NCBI GenBank assembly: GCA_014239155.1
Contig: JAAZZQ010000060.1
Location: forward strand, 248,001 to 312,000
DNA: 64,000 bases
Direction of reading: 5' to 3'
Source: Lachnospiraceae bacterium
GTDB lineage: Bacteria; Bacillota; Clostridia; Lachnospirales; Lachnospiraceae
Shown: one piece after another, positions 18,502 to 29,308 of the stretch
Layout: each line of letters opens with the position of its first letter
Position numbering within the stretch: the first letter of the stretch is position 1
Program-made: the position numbers and the translations under genes
The notes under the pieces: model-generated
Database searches by the model: none
What the model saw: only the letters and a program-made list of their open reading frames with translations
What the model was told of the DNA's origin: nothing

Positions 18502-20825
18502 AAAGTTATTTTGATTTAGTTCCTCAATATGAAAAAGTCCATTGGAAAAACAATAAAATATCTGTTTTGTGTATTGTTCTTTCGGTACTCCTTGTAACAG
18601 CTATTTTCAGTATGGCAGATATGGCAATCCGGGCACAAACAAACTATTTTATCAAGACAAACGGAGAATACCACATCAGTCTGACCGAGATTGACGAATC
18701 AACCGCTAAAGTAGTAGATTCAAGAATTGATGTAGCTGCTTCTGGCTGGGCTTATCAAGGATGTACTGGAACTATCAAGCAAAAAAGTGTAAGCTTTGCC
18801 GGGGCAAATGAAACAACATTTACAATACTTACAGAAATGAATATGGAGTGTGGAACATATCCAACGAGGACTAACGAAGCCTTATTGAATAAAACAGCTC
18901 TCAATGAATTAGAGCTTTCTATGGGAGATACAGTAACGGTCACTGTTCCAGACGGTTCACAAAAGAGCTATCATATTACAGGCATTCTTGAAGATATGGG
19001 AAGTCTGCTCAAAGCTGATGTTTACGGTATGGTTTTAAGTGAAGATGGTTTCCGAGCGATTGCCGATAAAGGTGCAAATGACGGAACAACTTTTCGTGTT
19101 CAGTTCAAAAACGGTGTTGATATTCAAAAAGCTATCAGAGAAATAGAAGAAGTATACGGACTTTCTGAGAATCAGGTATCTGAAAATACCGCTTTGATTG
19201 GTCTTATGGGACAAAGCGAAAACAGTACTATGCAATCCTTTTATATTGTAGCTGCATTCTTGGTTCTATTGATACTGATTGCAGCAACTGTTATGATTGC
19301 CGCCAGTTTCAATACAAATGTTTTGGAACGAGTACAGTTTTACGGAATACTCCGCTGCCTAGGTGCTTCCACACAACAAGTAAAAAACTTTGTTATTCTT
19401 CAAGGCTTACGTCAAAGCATAAGAGGTGTTCCTATTGGCCTAATTGCAGGACAGATTATTACATGGTGTGCGTGCTTGCTTTTGAAATCTGTAATTGTAG
19501 GACGTTTTTCAGAAATTCCACTTTTTCGATTTAGTGTGATTGGATTGATTACCGGGGCTATTGTCGGGTTTTTAATTGTGTTTTTGGCTTCGTTATCCCC
19601 AGCGAAAAAAGCATCTAAAGTTTCACCGATAATTGCAATCAATGGAACCAGTCAGCTTACAAAAAACAAACGAGCGGCAAATACAAAACTATTCCGAGTG
19701 GAAACCAGCATGGGAATTTTTCATGCACTGTCAGGTAAGAAAAATGTATTTCTTATGACTTGCTCTTTTGCAATTAGTATTATGCTGTTTCTGTCTTTTC
19801 AGGTAATGGTGGTGTTTCTTAATCAGGGGATGCCTGCACTGTCAGCTTCCGCAGCGGATGTATCTGCTATTATGGGAAGTACATCACTCGATAGAAAACT
19901 TGTGCAAAAAATTTGTGTGATTGATGGTGTAGGCAAGGTGTTTGGCAGGATGGAAAAAGCAGATTTGCCCATTTTAACAGGGAATGGTACTGGTACTATT
20001 ACTTTAATTTCCTATGACGATAACCAGTTTAAGTGGGCTAAGGAAGAGCTGAACAAGGGAAAAATCAATTCTGTTCAAGAAAACCAAAATAGTGTTTTAG
20101 TTACTTATTATGAGGGGGCAAGATGGAACGTAGGAGATATTATTACTATCCATGCTTCATCAGAGGAAAAGCAGGTGACTGTGGCGGGAATATTGACTAC
20201 TACAAATGCAACAAATCATGCAGGCAGTAAGGGTTATATGATTTGTTCAGAACAGACATTTGTTGAGATTGCCGGGGATTTGGGTTACACTTCACTCGAC
20301 GTACAATTATCTAAATCAGGCAACGATAATACAATTTCGGCGATAAGAAAGCTAGTCCCGGCTGATAGCTCGGTTTTAGATAATCGGCTGTCAAATTCCG
20401 AAGCACAAAGTTCGTATTATATAGGAGCTATTTTCATTTATGGATTTCTGGTAATTATTGCATTGATAACAATGTTTAATATTTTTAACAGCATGAATGC
20501 CAGTGTAACAGCTAGGACGAAACAATATGGTATCATGCGATCGATCGGGATGGATGCAGGTCAGCTCTACAAAATGATTGCGTCCGAAGCATTTACCTAT
20601 GCTGCGTTAGGCTGCATAGTAGGGTGCATTTTAGGTCTGCCACTTAACAAAATGATGTTTCAATTTTTGATTTCTGATAAATGGGGAACAAGTTGGCAAA
20701 TTCCATTGAGTTCCCTCTTGATGATTATATTACTCTGTTTTGCGTCGGCGGCAATCGCTATCAGGCATCCAATCAAACAGATTGGCAAAATGACTATTGT
20801 GGATACTGTCAAGCAACAACAATAA
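18498..20825 (+). CDS. FtsX-type ABC transporter permease
   Basis: 775 residues. The protein is two FtsX units in tandem. Each has a large extracytoplasmic domain and ends in the conserved membrane core (first near FYIVAAFLVLLILIAATV; second near FIYGFLVIIALITMFN followed by the cytoplasmic GIMRSIGMD turn). An N-terminal helix at about 24-45 anchors the first external domain. The size fits single-polypeptide permeases paired with a separate ATPase. The likely role is resistance to, or sensing of, an antimicrobial peptide together with the adjacent kinase. A strong terminator follows, closing the four-gene operon. Confidence 0.88.
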   Translation: MKSYFDLVPQYEKVHWKNNKISVLCIVLSVLLVTAIFSMADMAIRAQTNYFIKTNGEYHISLTEIDESTAKVVDSRIDVAASGWAYQGCTGTIKQKSVSFAGANETTFTILTEMNMECGTYPTRTNEALLNKTALNELELSMGDTVTVTVPDGSQKSYHITGILEDMGSLLKADVYGMVLSEDGFRAIADKGANDGTTFRVQFKNGVDIQKAIREIEEVYGLSENQVSENTALIGLMGQSENSTMQSFYIVAAFLVLLILIAATVMIAASFNTNVLERVQFYGILRCLGASTQQVKNFVILQGLRQSIRGVPIGLIAGQIITWCACLLLKSVIVGRFSEIPLFRFSVIGLITGAIVGFLIVFLASLSPAKKASKVSPIIAINGTSQLTKNKRAANTKLFRVETSMGIFHALSGKKNVFLMTCSFAISIMLFLSFQVMVVFLNQGMPALSASAADVSAIMGSTSLDRKLVQKICVIDGVGKVFGRMEKADLPILTGNGTGTITLISYDDNQFKWAKEELNKGKINSVQENQNSVLVTYYEGARWNVGDIITIHASSEEKQVTVAGILTTTNATNHAGSKGYMICSEQTFVEIAGDLGYTSLDVQLSKSGNDNTISAIRKLVPADSSVLDNRLSNSEAQSSYYIGAIFIYGFLVIIALITMFNIFNSMNASVTARTKQYGIMRSIGMDAGQLYKMIASEAFTYAALGCIVGCILGLPLNKMMFQFLISDKWGTSWQIPLSSLLMIILLCFASAAIAIRHPIKQIGKMTIVDTVKQQQ

Positions 20826-20841
20826 TTTGATTATGTAACTC

Positions 20842-20890
20842 ATTAAAAATCTGGTCTGCAAACTTTCTTGCAGAGTGGATTTTTAATTTT
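20842..20890 (+). terminator. Rho-independent terminator
   Basis: A 10-bp outer stem, ATTAAAAATC/GATTTTTAAT (20842-20851 and 20878-20887), encloses an inner stem TCTGCAA/TTGCAGA with a 6-base loop. It ends the ABC operon. Confidence 0.85.
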
Positions 20891-20944
20891 AACTTACAAA
20901 TGAGTAAGCTGAAATTTACCCTAATGTAAGCTGATTTTGATAAA

Positions 20945-21055
20945 ATGGAGGAAAGTAAGAACGGAGTGATTGAGAGGTGGTTTTATGGGAAATTAGCTGT
21001 ATTTGATATATCTGAATCCGGTAGAGCGATTGGTGAAAAGCTAGTGCTTCCTTAA
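20945..21055 (+). pseudogene. Short open frame, probably a gene fragment (36 codons)
   Basis: ATG to TAA reads MEESKNGVIERWFYGKLAV and ends AIGEKLVLP. The composition looks protein-like, but the length and position, next to a dead IS3 gene on the other strand, argue for a fragment. No function is assigned. A free-standing small protein cannot be excluded. Confidence 0.25.
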
Positions 21056-21059
21056 AGTA

Positions 21060-21315
21060 TTTCTCTATTGGTACATTGCCTCTAATTCTTCTCGCAGTTT
21101 AAGAATTTCTTTTATTGTGTTATAATCTTTTTTTATTTTGGGGCTTGTTAATTCTATCAGAAGATGGCAATGCATTCTTCGCGGAATTGTTTGCCACGCA
21201 GAGATAGCAGCCTTGGATACACCATATTCAACTGTGGTGCTTTTGTAAACACGTGTTTCTCCCTTATGAAGACGAACGATCTTCTTTTAAATTCAGTTGT
21301 GTAGTTTTGTGACAT
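21060..21315 (-). pseudogene. Remnant of an IS3-family transposase orfA
   Basis: On the minus strand the frame starts MSQNYTTEFKRR at 21315, as IS3 orfA products do. After a one-base shift it continues IVRLHKGETRVYKS and VEYGVSKAAISAW, the typical orfA helix-turn-helix, then a helical tail with LKLREELEAM. There is no orfB. The frameshift and missing catalytic half make it inactive. With the dead XRE gene at 15268 it brackets the two-component/ABC operon. Confidence 0.72.
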
Positions 21316-21322
21316 AATGAAG

Positions 21323-21353
21323 AAAATCTCCTGCTGTACAACAGGAGATTTTT
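21323..21353 (-). terminator. Rho-independent terminator of the chemoreceptor gene
   Basis: An 11-bp stem, AAAATCTCCTG/CAGGAGATTTT. Read on the minus strand the hairpin is followed by TTTTCTTC, 49 bases beyond the chemoreceptor stop. Confidence 0.75.
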
Positions 21354-21401
21354 AATATGCAGAGGAAATAAGTTGTTAAGATGGTTGAAAAGCAGTTGTT
21401 T

Positions 21402-23099
21402 TTACTTTTTTAGAGAGAACTGCCCAATTAATCCGTTGAGAATGGTTGCTTGAGCAGACAATTCTTGACTCGTTGCAGATGCTTCCTGCGCAGTCGCCGC
21501 GTTGCTTTGCACAACTTCAGAAATTTGATTAATGCCCTGTTCTGCTTGACGCATTGCGTCGGTTTGGTCCTCTACCATTGTCTTAAGATTTTTGGAGAAA
21601 TCGGCAATCTGCTTGATTCCGTCTACGACAGATCCAATTGCATGGGCGGCGTTTTCCGCTGCACGATTTCCTTCAGTAACTTCACGGATTGAGCCTTCAA
21701 TTAATTCTCTAGTATCAACAGCCGCCTTGGCACTTTGGTTTGCCAGCACTCGAATCTGGTCGGCGACAACTGCAAAACCACGGCCTGATTCACCGGCTCT
21801 TGCTGCCTCAATAGATGCATTTAGAGATAGAAGATTTGTCTGAGAGGCGATGGATTCAATCTCAGAGATAATATCACCAATTCTGTTGGAGGCTGCATTG
21901 ATGCGTTCCATCGCAGCCATCATAGAATTCATTTCCTCACGGCTGTTATCTGCTTTTTCTGCATAATGTTGCGCTTTTATGTAGGATTCATCTGCGCTCT
22001 GTACGCTCTTTTCCATTGTGGTAGTAATATCAGAAATTGTGGCGTGTAATTCCATAACAGCGTTCGTCTGTTCTGTGGCACCTTCTGCAAGAACCTGTGA
22101 TGCTTCTGCAAGATCACCGGAACCAGAAGTTACTTGACTGGAAACTTCGCCAATGGATGTGAGAGTGTCTATCATCTGATCTCGTAATCCGCGCATAGAT
22201 TCATATAATTTTTGAAAATCACCAGTATATTTTTCAGAGTATTTTGATTTGACAGCATAGTTTCCACTTGCCATCTCACCGAGCACCTCACTAATGTCAT
22301 GAATAATAATATTGAGGTTGTTTGCCATTTCTGTTGCGTCTTTTTCTATGTGTTCTACTTCGTCACCTGTTTCAACCATAGGGAATGGTGAGGTTAGATC
22401 TCCAGTGGAGAACGTCTTGAGACGTGACCCAAGTTTTCCAAGAGGAGCGGCGATTCCCTTGGCAATTTGTTTGCCAATTTTCGTTGATAATATCATTGCA
22501 GCGATAACAACAATAATTATTGCAGCGGATAAAATTAAGCCTGTAGCGGTAAGCTTGGCAGAGAGACTGTTTCCCTCAGCTACTTTGACATTCAAAAGCG
22601 ATTCAAGGTTGGCATAAATACTGTTGTATATGCTTGCCAATTCATTTATGGCAATATCTTGTGCCTGCTTACAGAGTTCGCGGTCTGTTGTTGCGCCCAG
22701 TTCCATAATTTTTGTGTCCAGTTTCCAATATTCGTCTAACTCTGTGCGAATTTCATTGTATGTTTTTCTACCGTCTTGTGATACAATCGTCTCTTCAATT
22801 TTTGCAAAGTTTTCCAAGAAGGCTGTTTTATGTTCATCATGTTGTTTTACTACAGCAGTGATAACGTCTGCTTCGTCATAACCAATGGCAGCTCGCAATG
22901 AGGATCTGACATCGGCAAATTCAAACATTGCTTTGCCTATATCTCCCTGAGCAAAACCAAAGTTTTTCAGTGCATAAGAGTATCTGTTTGATATGACAAT
23001 GAGGACAATCAATCCAAGGATTGCCACGCTTGCTGTAATGGATGCCACCTTAAAAAATGATTTGGTTAGCTTTTTTTCGATGCTTTCTTGTTCGTTCAT
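21402..23099 (-). CDS. Methyl-accepting chemotaxis protein
   Basis: 565 residues. Membrane helices at about 17-38 and 180-205 enclose an all-helical periplasmic four-helix-bundle sensor. A HAMP domain (about 205-265) and a long signalling coiled coil (about 330-560) follow. The hairpin tip is canonical, [24 protein letters not shown]. It should control CheA through CheW; the ligand is not predictable, and no che genes are in the window. The C-terminus lacks a CheR-docking pentapeptide. GGGGAAA precedes the ATG at 23099. It is a single-gene unit with its own terminator. Confidence 0.94.
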   Translation of the reverse strand: MNEQESIEKKLTKSFFKVASITASVAILGLIVLIVISNRYSYALKNFGFAQGDIGKAMFEFADVRSSLRAAIGYDEADVITAVVKQHDEHKTAFLENFAKIEETIVSQDGRKTYNEIRTELDEYWKLDTKIMELGATTDRELCKQAQDIAINELASIYNSIYANLESLLNVKVAEGNSLSAKLTATGLILSAAIIIVVIAAMILSTKIGKQIAKGIAAPLGKLGSRLKTFSTGDLTSPFPMVETGDEVEHIEKDATEMANNLNIIIHDISEVLGEMASGNYAVKSKYSEKYTGDFQKLYESMRGLRDQMIDTLTSIGEVSSQVTSGSGDLAEASQVLAEGATEQTNAVMELHATISDITTTMEKSVQSADESYIKAQHYAEKADNSREEMNSMMAAMERINAASNRIGDIISEIESIASQTNLLSLNASIEAARAGESGRGFAVVADQIRVLANQSAKAAVDTRELIEGSIREVTEGNRAAENAAHAIGSVVDGIKQIADFSKNLKTMVEDQTDAMRQAEQGINQISEVVQSNAATAQEASATSQELSAQATILNGLIGQFSLKK

Positions 23100-23240
23100 T
23101 GTTAATTTCCCCTTTCTCTTACTACAAAGATACCTTCTATCTGCTTACACACAATAAACAGCGTTATCTCTTATTATAGACGAATAAAAGAAATTTGCAA
23201 TATAAAAGAAGCGAAATTCAGACGAATTAATGCGAAAACA

Positions 23241-23318
23241 GTAACAGTTCAGCCGCTTACTGAAAACAGATTCTATCATAAATCTGAAGGACAGCATTGT
23301 ATTTGCACGAAAACAATG
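23241..23318 (+). repeat. Degenerate repeat end and hairpin upstream of the MATE genes
   Basis: A solitary copy of the repeat end GTAACAGTTCAG lies at 23241-23252, without a matching right end. It is followed by small hairpins CAGATT/AATCTG and AGCATTGT/ACAATGCT. It is probably a decayed copy of the family at 31389, 47245 and 54659. Confidence 0.35.
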
Positions 23319-23354
23319 CTATGATAGAAAAACATGATACAATTGGAGGAAGCT

Positions 23355-24743
23355 ATGAAAAAGATAACAAAATTTATTGGGAACAGGGATTTTTACAAGA
23401 TGGTATTGATGATTGCTGTGCCAATCATGATACAGAATGGAATTACGAATTTTGTCAGCCTGTTGGACAACATTATGATTGGGCAGGTAGGAACAGAACA
23501 GATGTCGGGTGTTGCCATTGTAAATCAATTGATTTTCGTCTATAATTTGTGTATTTTTGGCGGCGTGTCCGGTGCTGGTATTTTTACAGCACAGTATTTC
23601 GGACAGGGAAACCATGAGGGTGTGCGCCAGACAATGCGTTTTAAACTGTGGATGGTGATTGTAATTACAGCATTGACCGCAATTCTTTTTTTATGTGGCG
23701 GAACAAATTTAATTAATGCTTATTTAAAAGGAGATGGCTCGGCAGAAAGCATTGCTGCAACGCTATATTATGGGGAAAAGTATTTAAAGATAATGTTAAT
23801 TGGTCTGCCAGCCTTTGCAATCGTGCAAATTTATTCTAGTACACTGCGCGAGTGTGGACAGACAATATTGCCTATGAAGGCAGGCGTTGCGGCAGTTATT
23901 GTGAATCTTCTATTTAATTACATATTGATTTACGGAAAATTTGGTGCGCCAGCGCTTGGAGTAAGCGGTGCAGCGATTGCGACAGTGCTCTCACGATATG
24001 TTGAGATGCTGATAACAGTGATTGGCGTACACAGAAAAAGAAAGGATACCTATTCTTTTGTCACAGGGCTCTACAACACATTAAAAGTGCCAAAAGAGTT
24101 AACTTTAAAAATTATAAAAAAAGGCAGTCCGCTATTGTTTAATGAAACGTTATGGGCAGCGGGCATGGCAATGTTGACACAATGTTATTCTGTGCGTGGT
24201 CTAAATGTTGTGGCAGGATTAAATGTGTCCAATACAATTAACAATGTGTTTAATATTGTTTTTATTGCACTGGGAGATTCTGTTGCTATTATTGTAGGGC
24301 AACTTCTTGGCGCAGGCAAGATGAAGGAAGCAAGAGACACGGACAATAAGATGATTGCGTTTTCGGTAATGTGCTGTACGCTTGTGGCGCTGGTTATGTT
24401 TCTTATGGCGCCGCTGTTTCCAAGACTTTATAAGATTAATGACGAGGCGCGGTTACTCGCAAAGTATTTTATTATGGCCACAGCACTTTTTATGCCACAG
24501 AATGCTTTTCTACACGCGACTTATTTTACATTGCGTTCAGGTGGCAAGACAATTATTACATTTTTGTTTGACAGTGTGTTTATCTGGTGTGTGAGCGTGG
24601 TGATTGCATTTGTGCTTAGCCGTTATACTGGACTGCCTGTCATTGCGGTCTATGCAATGGTACAACTCGCTGACATTATCAAGTGTATTATTGGGTTTAT
24701 CCTTGTCAAAAAAGGAGTTTGGCTGCAAAATATTGTCGCATAA
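23355..24743 (+). CDS. MATE-family multidrug/metabolite exporter
   Basis: 462 residues, about 12 membrane helices, a pseudo-duplicated MatE domain pair. The N-terminus KMVLMIAVPIMIQNGITNFVSLLDNIMIGQVG is family-typical, and the second half repeats the pattern (GSPLLFNETLWAAGMAML). MATE proteins expel drugs or metabolites with Na+ or H+ antiport. The ATG at 23355 follows GGAGGA at 23345-23350; an ATG at 23334 lies before that site. It is followed 26 bases later by a second, divergent MATE gene, so the two form an operon. Confidence 0.9.
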   Translation: MKKITKFIGNRDFYKMVLMIAVPIMIQNGITNFVSLLDNIMIGQVGTEQMSGVAIVNQLIFVYNLCIFGGVSGAGIFTAQYFGQGNHEGVRQTMRFKLWMVIVITALTAILFLCGGTNLINAYLKGDGSAESIAATLYYGEKYLKIMLIGLPAFAIVQIYSSTLRECGQTILPMKAGVAAVIVNLLFNYILIYGKFGAPALGVSGAAIATVLSRYVEMLITVIGVHRKRKDTYSFVTGLYNTLKVPKELTLKIIKKGSPLLFNETLWAAGMAMLTQCYSVRGLNVVAGLNVSNTINNVFNIVFIALGDSVAIIVGQLLGAGKMKEARDTDNKMIAFSVMCCTLVALVMFLMAPLFPRLYKINDEARLLAKYFIMATALFMPQNAFLHATYFTLRSGGKTIITFLFDSVFIWCVSVVIAFVLSRYTGLPVIAVYAMVQLADIIKCIIGFILVKKGVWLQNIVA

Positions 24744-24769
24744 AGAACAGATGATAATTAGGTGAGCGT

Positions 24770-26107
24770 ATGAGAAAAGATAAAGATATGACAGTGGGAA
24801 ATCCTTTTAGATTAATTGGCATGTTCTCTTTTTCGCTGATCGTAGGAAATTTATTTCAGCAATTGTATACGTTTGTGGACACGATTATTATAGGAAAGAA
24901 AATTGGAACGTTGGGGCTTGCGGCAGTTGGCGGAACAGAGTGGCTAATTTTTCTTGTAAATGGAGTTGTAATTGGTCTCGTTCAGGGTTTTTGTATTCTT
25001 TTGGGAAATAGCTATGGAGAGGGAAATGAACGGGGATTTGAGACTTATTATACAAAAGCAAAAAAGATTTGTTTTGTGCTTGCTATTGGATTGCCAGTAT
25101 TCTTTTTCTTGGTTTCAGGGGTGACTTTGCGTCTGCTTGGCACAAAAGATGAAGTGTATGCAATGGCGCAGGAGTACATATATGTTATTTTTCTGGGGAT
25201 TCCTTTTTTAGTCTTTTATCAGTTGTTTTCTGGCGCATTAAGAAGCAGGGGAAACAGTCGAATACCACTGTTGGCAATGACAATTTCTTCATTGTGCAAT
25301 ATTGTGTTAGATATTTTATTTGTTAACGTACTGGAGTTCGGGATTATGGGAGCTGCACTAGGAACAATTGTTTCAGAGTGTGTTGTAATGCTCCTTTGCG
25401 GTTACTATTTTTATGCGGAAAAGAGAAATGTCGACAAAAGAATAACTGTGGAAAATGAAAAAATAGTTGCTATAAAATTAATTCAAATGGGGATTCCAAT
25501 GGCATTGCAGAGTGTCATTACCTCTATTGGTGGATTGATTGTAGTAAATAGAATCAACCAGTATGACATTACATTTCTTGCAGGATACACTGCCGCAGTA
25601 AAACTATATGGGTTGTTGGAAATCGCAGCGTCTTCCTTTGGATTGGCAGTTGTGGCGTATGTGGCACAAAATTATGGGGCAGGCAAGATGTGCCGCATTA
25701 AAAAGGGCGTTCGAGCAAGTTTATTTATGGGAACTGTTGTGGCAGTAATTTGCTCATGTGTGATGGTGTTGTGTGGACACGATATATTAAGATTGTTTGT
25801 AGAAGTATCGGATACGACAGAGAAAATATTAGCTTATGGCTGTCGTTTTTTAAGAATACTGGCAGTATTTTTTCCATTTTTATATTTTCTGTATATTTTG
25901 CGGGCAGCACTTCAGGGAATGAATCATACAGTTGTTCCTATGTTGTCAAGTTTTGCACAGTTGATAATGCGCCTTTTGTGTGCGATAGGATTGACAAGAT
26001 TTATAGGTAGTGATGGAATATTTTGGGGTGAAGTATCTGCTTGGATCTTGGCGGACATGGTACTTTTTGGCGTTTATGCGTATCAGATTCGAGCTGTTTT
26101 GCGATAA
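24770..26107 (+). CDS. MATE-family exporter (second copy)
   Basis: 445 residues, about 12 membrane helices. It begins MTVGNPFRLIGMFSFSLIVGNLFQQLYTFVDTIIIGKKIG, the DinF/NorM-like opening, with the second MatE unit at MGIPMALQSVITSIGGLIV. It differs widely from the gene 26 bases upstream, so this is an old pairing rather than a recent tandem duplication. Substrate unknown. AGGTGAG precedes the ATG. Confidence 0.9.
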   Translation: MRKDKDMTVGNPFRLIGMFSFSLIVGNLFQQLYTFVDTIIIGKKIGTLGLAAVGGTEWLIFLVNGVVIGLVQGFCILLGNSYGEGNERGFETYYTKAKKICFVLAIGLPVFFFLVSGVTLRLLGTKDEVYAMAQEYIYVIFLGIPFLVFYQLFSGALRSRGNSRIPLLAMTISSLCNIVLDILFVNVLEFGIMGAALGTIVSECVVMLLCGYYFYAEKRNVDKRITVENEKIVAIKLIQMGIPMALQSVITSIGGLIVVNRINQYDITFLAGYTAAVKLYGLLEIAASSFGLAVVAYVAQNYGAGKMCRIKKGVRASLFMGTVVAVICSCVMVLCGHDILRLFVEVSDTTEKILAYGCRFLRILAVFFPFLYFLYILRAALQGMNHTVVPMLSSFAQLIMRLLCAIGLTRFIGSDGIFWGEVSAWILADMVLFGVYAYQIRAVLR

Positions 26108-26204
26108 ACAGGTTTATAGGTTATTTTTACGGGTCAGGAATGTGCGCATGTACCAAGAATCGTAACGTCTATAGAGCAGCATTTTTGGCGGAAAGGAATG
26201 CGAA

Positions 26205-29200
26205 ATGAAATACATACGAAGTTCTACAGGAGTTACAATATTTTTGGTTGTGACCTTTATGGTGATTGCATTTTTCCAACACCCAGATCATGAAGAGAGG
26301 TCTATGTTGCCAGAACGGATTGAATACTATTTGGATGAAGGGTGGTTAATGACTTCCCCATACAGCGAAAAACAGATAAATATTACGCTGCCCTATTCTG
26401 GAAACTATAAGGCTTCTGATACCATCTTATTTCAAAATAGATTGCCGGAGGAATATTCCAACCTGACTCTGCGGTTTTCGGCAGAAAATGCAACTGTGCG
26501 TGTGGTGTTAGACGGGGAGATGCTCTACCAACGCGAACAAGAGGATATGAGTGCGGACAATGAATATTATGTGAAGATTCCTAGCATTGTGCAGGAGAGC
26601 GAGGCTTGGGGAGAACTAAGCATTGAATTGACTGTGTTCGATCAGGATAAGGATGTTATACTTAGCAATATGATTGTCGAGACGGGTGACATGGTTGTGA
26701 TTGGACTTGTAGGCAGCAATCTAACAGATATTGTTTGTTGTCTGCTAATTATAATTACAGCGATTATTATGTTTGTGCTTGCGCTAATACGATGGTACAC
26801 CAATCAGCCAAGCCGCGGAGAGTTCTATTTAGGGTTATTTGGATTGACAGCCGGCATTTATTGTTTTATAGGTAGCAATACATTAAATATTTTTTTTGAC
26901 ATGCACAACGCTTATATTATGCAAGAGTATTTAATGCTAATGCTTCCAATGTTTTTGGCGCTTTATTTTGAACAGAATCTGCGAAGTTATTATCCTCATC
27001 GTTTTGCGGGACTGCTAGTCTTGACTGCTTTGAATGCTGTAATACAGATTTTATTAGAGTGGCAAGGCGTGTCAAATCTAATCGAGCTGACCGATTTGTC
27101 CACGGCTGTGGTGGGGATTGTCTGTGTGACTGCCATTGTAAGTTTGATGCAGATAGAGGATAAAAACATTCGTTATCAGACATTTTTGCCAATGATTGCT
27201 GTGCTGGTGCTATTAATTGGAGAATTGGCAACTATGGTATTAAATTACTTTTCCATGTATGCCTTTGCGAAAGTAGCAGGGTTGCATGGCATGACTTCCT
27301 CTGGAATGCTGTTGACAATTTTACATATTTTACGGCTCTCAAAAGAGTACCAGTTGGATGCAGAGGAAAAAGTAAAGGCGGCAGAACATCAAAATAGATT
27401 GCTGGCGCAGGCGAAAAAAGAGGCGGATGCGGCAAGACAGGAAGCGCTTGCCGCAAATGAAGCAAAAGGGAAATTTCTAGCACAGATGTCTCATGAAATT
27501 CGCACGCCAATCAATGCAGTGCTTGGCATGGACGAGATGATTTTGCGGGAATCAAAAGAGCAAAATGTCAGGGAATATGCGATGGATATTTATACGGCGG
27601 GTCAGTCCTTGTTATCTCTTATTAATGATATTTTGGATTTTTCTAAAATTGATTCAGGAAAAATGGAAATTGTGCCAGTTGAGTATGATGTCAGTAGCAT
27701 GATTCACGATTTAGTAAATATGATATTGCAGCGTGCTACAGACAAAGGGCTTTGCTTGGAAGTAAAAGTTGACCAAGAAATTCCTTCTAAATTATATGGA
27801 GACGATGTGCGAATCCGCCAAATTTTAGTAAATTTACTGACCAATGCGGTCAAATATACACACAAAGGAACGATTTGGTTGCGGATTGAATGTTGTAGTG
27901 TGGATAAGACAGCAGTAATTCGCTTTACAGTGGAAGATACAGGAATTGGAATTAAGGCGGAAGATTTGCCAAAGCTTTCTGCGGAATTTGAGCGGATTGA
28001 GGAGGACAGAAATCGTAATATTGAGGGTACTGGACTGGGAATGAGCATTACAATTCAACTGTTGGCATTGTTAGGAAGTAAACTGCATGTAGAGAGCGAA
28101 TACGGAAAGGGTTCTAAGTTTTATTTTACATTGGAACAAAAAATTATTGATAATACACCCATTGGAGATTTTGCGTCAAAAGTTCAACAGGTTGCAGAAA
28201 ATTTTAGTTATACATCAAAGCTTTGTGCGCCAGATGCAAAGATATTGGTGGTGGATGACAACGCTGTCAATCGCAAGGTACTACGAAATTTATTGAAGGA
28301 AACACAGATTCAGGTAACAGAAGCCTCCGGGGGAGCGGAGTGTTTGCGTTTGGTTCAAGAATTTTATTATGATTTAATTTTTTTAGACCATATGATGCCT
28401 GAGATGGATGGAGTGGAAACATTACATCGCATAAAAGCGCTAACTGCATTTCCATGTAAGGATACACCGATTGTTGTACTGACAGCAAATGCTGTCTCGG
28501 GGGCAAAAGAAGCCTATTTGGCAGAAGGATTTGACGATTTTTTGTCGAAACCAATTGTGCCAGATAAGCTTGAGACAATGATTCTAAAAATGTTGCCAGA
28601 AGAATTGCTGCAAACTGTTGCGCAGTCAACACAAAAATTGCAGGAGCAGACAGATGATTCCAAGATGCGTTTGGAAGATTTGCCTGTAATAGAGGGACTT
28701 GATTGGAATTATGCATGGCTGCACTTGCCAGATATGGAACTGCTTGCGCTTACTGTGAAAGCGTTTTATGATCAGATTGACACAGCGGCTGATTGCTTGG
28801 AACAGGCATATAAGCAGATTTCCGATACAAATCAGTTAGAGTCCTATCGCATTCAGGTACATGCGATGAAAAGTCTTGCGGCGATGATTGGTATTTTGCC
28901 CCTGTCAGGTGTCGCAAGGGTATTGGAATCTGCGGCAAAAGATGGTAAAATAGAAGTAATTCTATCTATGACAACCATATTTTTGGAGGAGTGGCGCAGT
29001 TACCAACAGAAATTACAGGGAATATTTGGCATTGGAACGAAGCCCAAAAAGCAGATTGCAGATTATTCTGTGCTACAGGCACTTGTTGAGATGGTGCGTT
29101 TTAGTATGCAGGAGATGGAGATTGACAGGGCAGACGAATTGATGAAACAGTTGCGCGAATATGATTTTCCAGCAGAAATCGAGCAGAATATTCAGAGACT

Positions 29201-29285
29201 TGCAGAGGCAGTCACCAATCTGGATATTGAGGAATCAGATCGCCTTGCAGTTTTGCTAGCAGGACAGATGGCAGAACAGAAATAA
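26205..29285 (+). CDS. Hybrid sensor histidine kinase (7TM - HisKA - HATPase - REC - Hpt)
   Basis: 1026 residues. An N-terminal anchor (about 8-24) is followed by an extracytoplasmic beta-rich domain to about 180 and then seven membrane helices (about 185-385), like 7TMR-DISM sensors. A coiled coil leads into HisKA with His430 in QMSHEIRTPINAVLG. HATPase_c has N box LVNLLTNAVKYT and G boxes VEDTGIGI and EGTGLGMSI. The receiver has Asp728 in IFLDHMMPEMDG, and an Hpt domain has His886 in VHAMKSLAAMIG. This is a complete internal phosphorelay. The response regulator 23 bases downstream is the probable output, though it has no DNA-binding domain. Confidence 0.92.
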   Translation: MKYIRSSTGVTIFLVVTFMVIAFFQHPDHEERSMLPERIEYYLDEGWLMTSPYSEKQINITLPYSGNYKASDTILFQNRLPEEYSNLTLRFSAENATVRVVLDGEMLYQREQEDMSADNEYYVKIPSIVQESEAWGELSIELTVFDQDKDVILSNMIVETGDMVVIGLVGSNLTDIVCCLLIIITAIIMFVLALIRWYTNQPSRGEFYLGLFGLTAGIYCFIGSNTLNIFFDMHNAYIMQEYLMLMLPMFLALYFEQNLRSYYPHRFAGLLVLTALNAVIQILLEWQGVSNLIELTDLSTAVVGIVCVTAIVSLMQIEDKNIRYQTFLPMIAVLVLLIGELATMVLNYFSMYAFAKVAGLHGMTSSGMLLTILHILRLSKEYQLDAEEKVKAAEHQNRLLAQAKKEADAARQEALAANEAKGKFLAQMSHEIRTPINAVLGMDEMILRESKEQNVREYAMDIYTAGQSLLSLINDILDFSKIDSGKMEIVPVEYDVSSMIHDLVNMILQRATDKGLCLEVKVDQEIPSKLYGDDVRIRQILVNLLTNAVKYTHKGTIWLRIECCSVDKTAVIRFTVEDTGIGIKAEDLPKLSAEFERIEEDRNRNIEGTGLGMSITIQLLALLGSKLHVESEYGKGSKFYFTLEQKIIDNTPIGDFASKVQQVAENFSYTSKLCAPDAKILVVDDNAVNRKVLRNLLKETQIQVTEASGGAECLRLVQEFYYDLIFLDHMMPEMDGVETLHRIKALTAFPCKDTPIVVLTANAVSGAKEAYLAEGFDDFLSKPIVPDKLETMILKMLPEELLQTVAQSTQKLQEQTDDSKMRLEDLPVIEGLDWNYAWLHLPDMELLALTVKAFYDQIDTAADCLEQAYKQISDTNQLESYRIQVHAMKSLAAMIGILPLSGVARVLESAAKDGKIEVILSMTTIFLEEWRSYQQKLQGIFGIGTKPKKQIADYSVLQALVEMVRFSMQEMEIDRADELMKQLREYDFPAEIEQNIQRLAEAVTNLDIEESDRLAVLLAGQMAEQK

Positions 29286-29308
29286 TATAGCAATGATGGG
29301 AGAACGAA

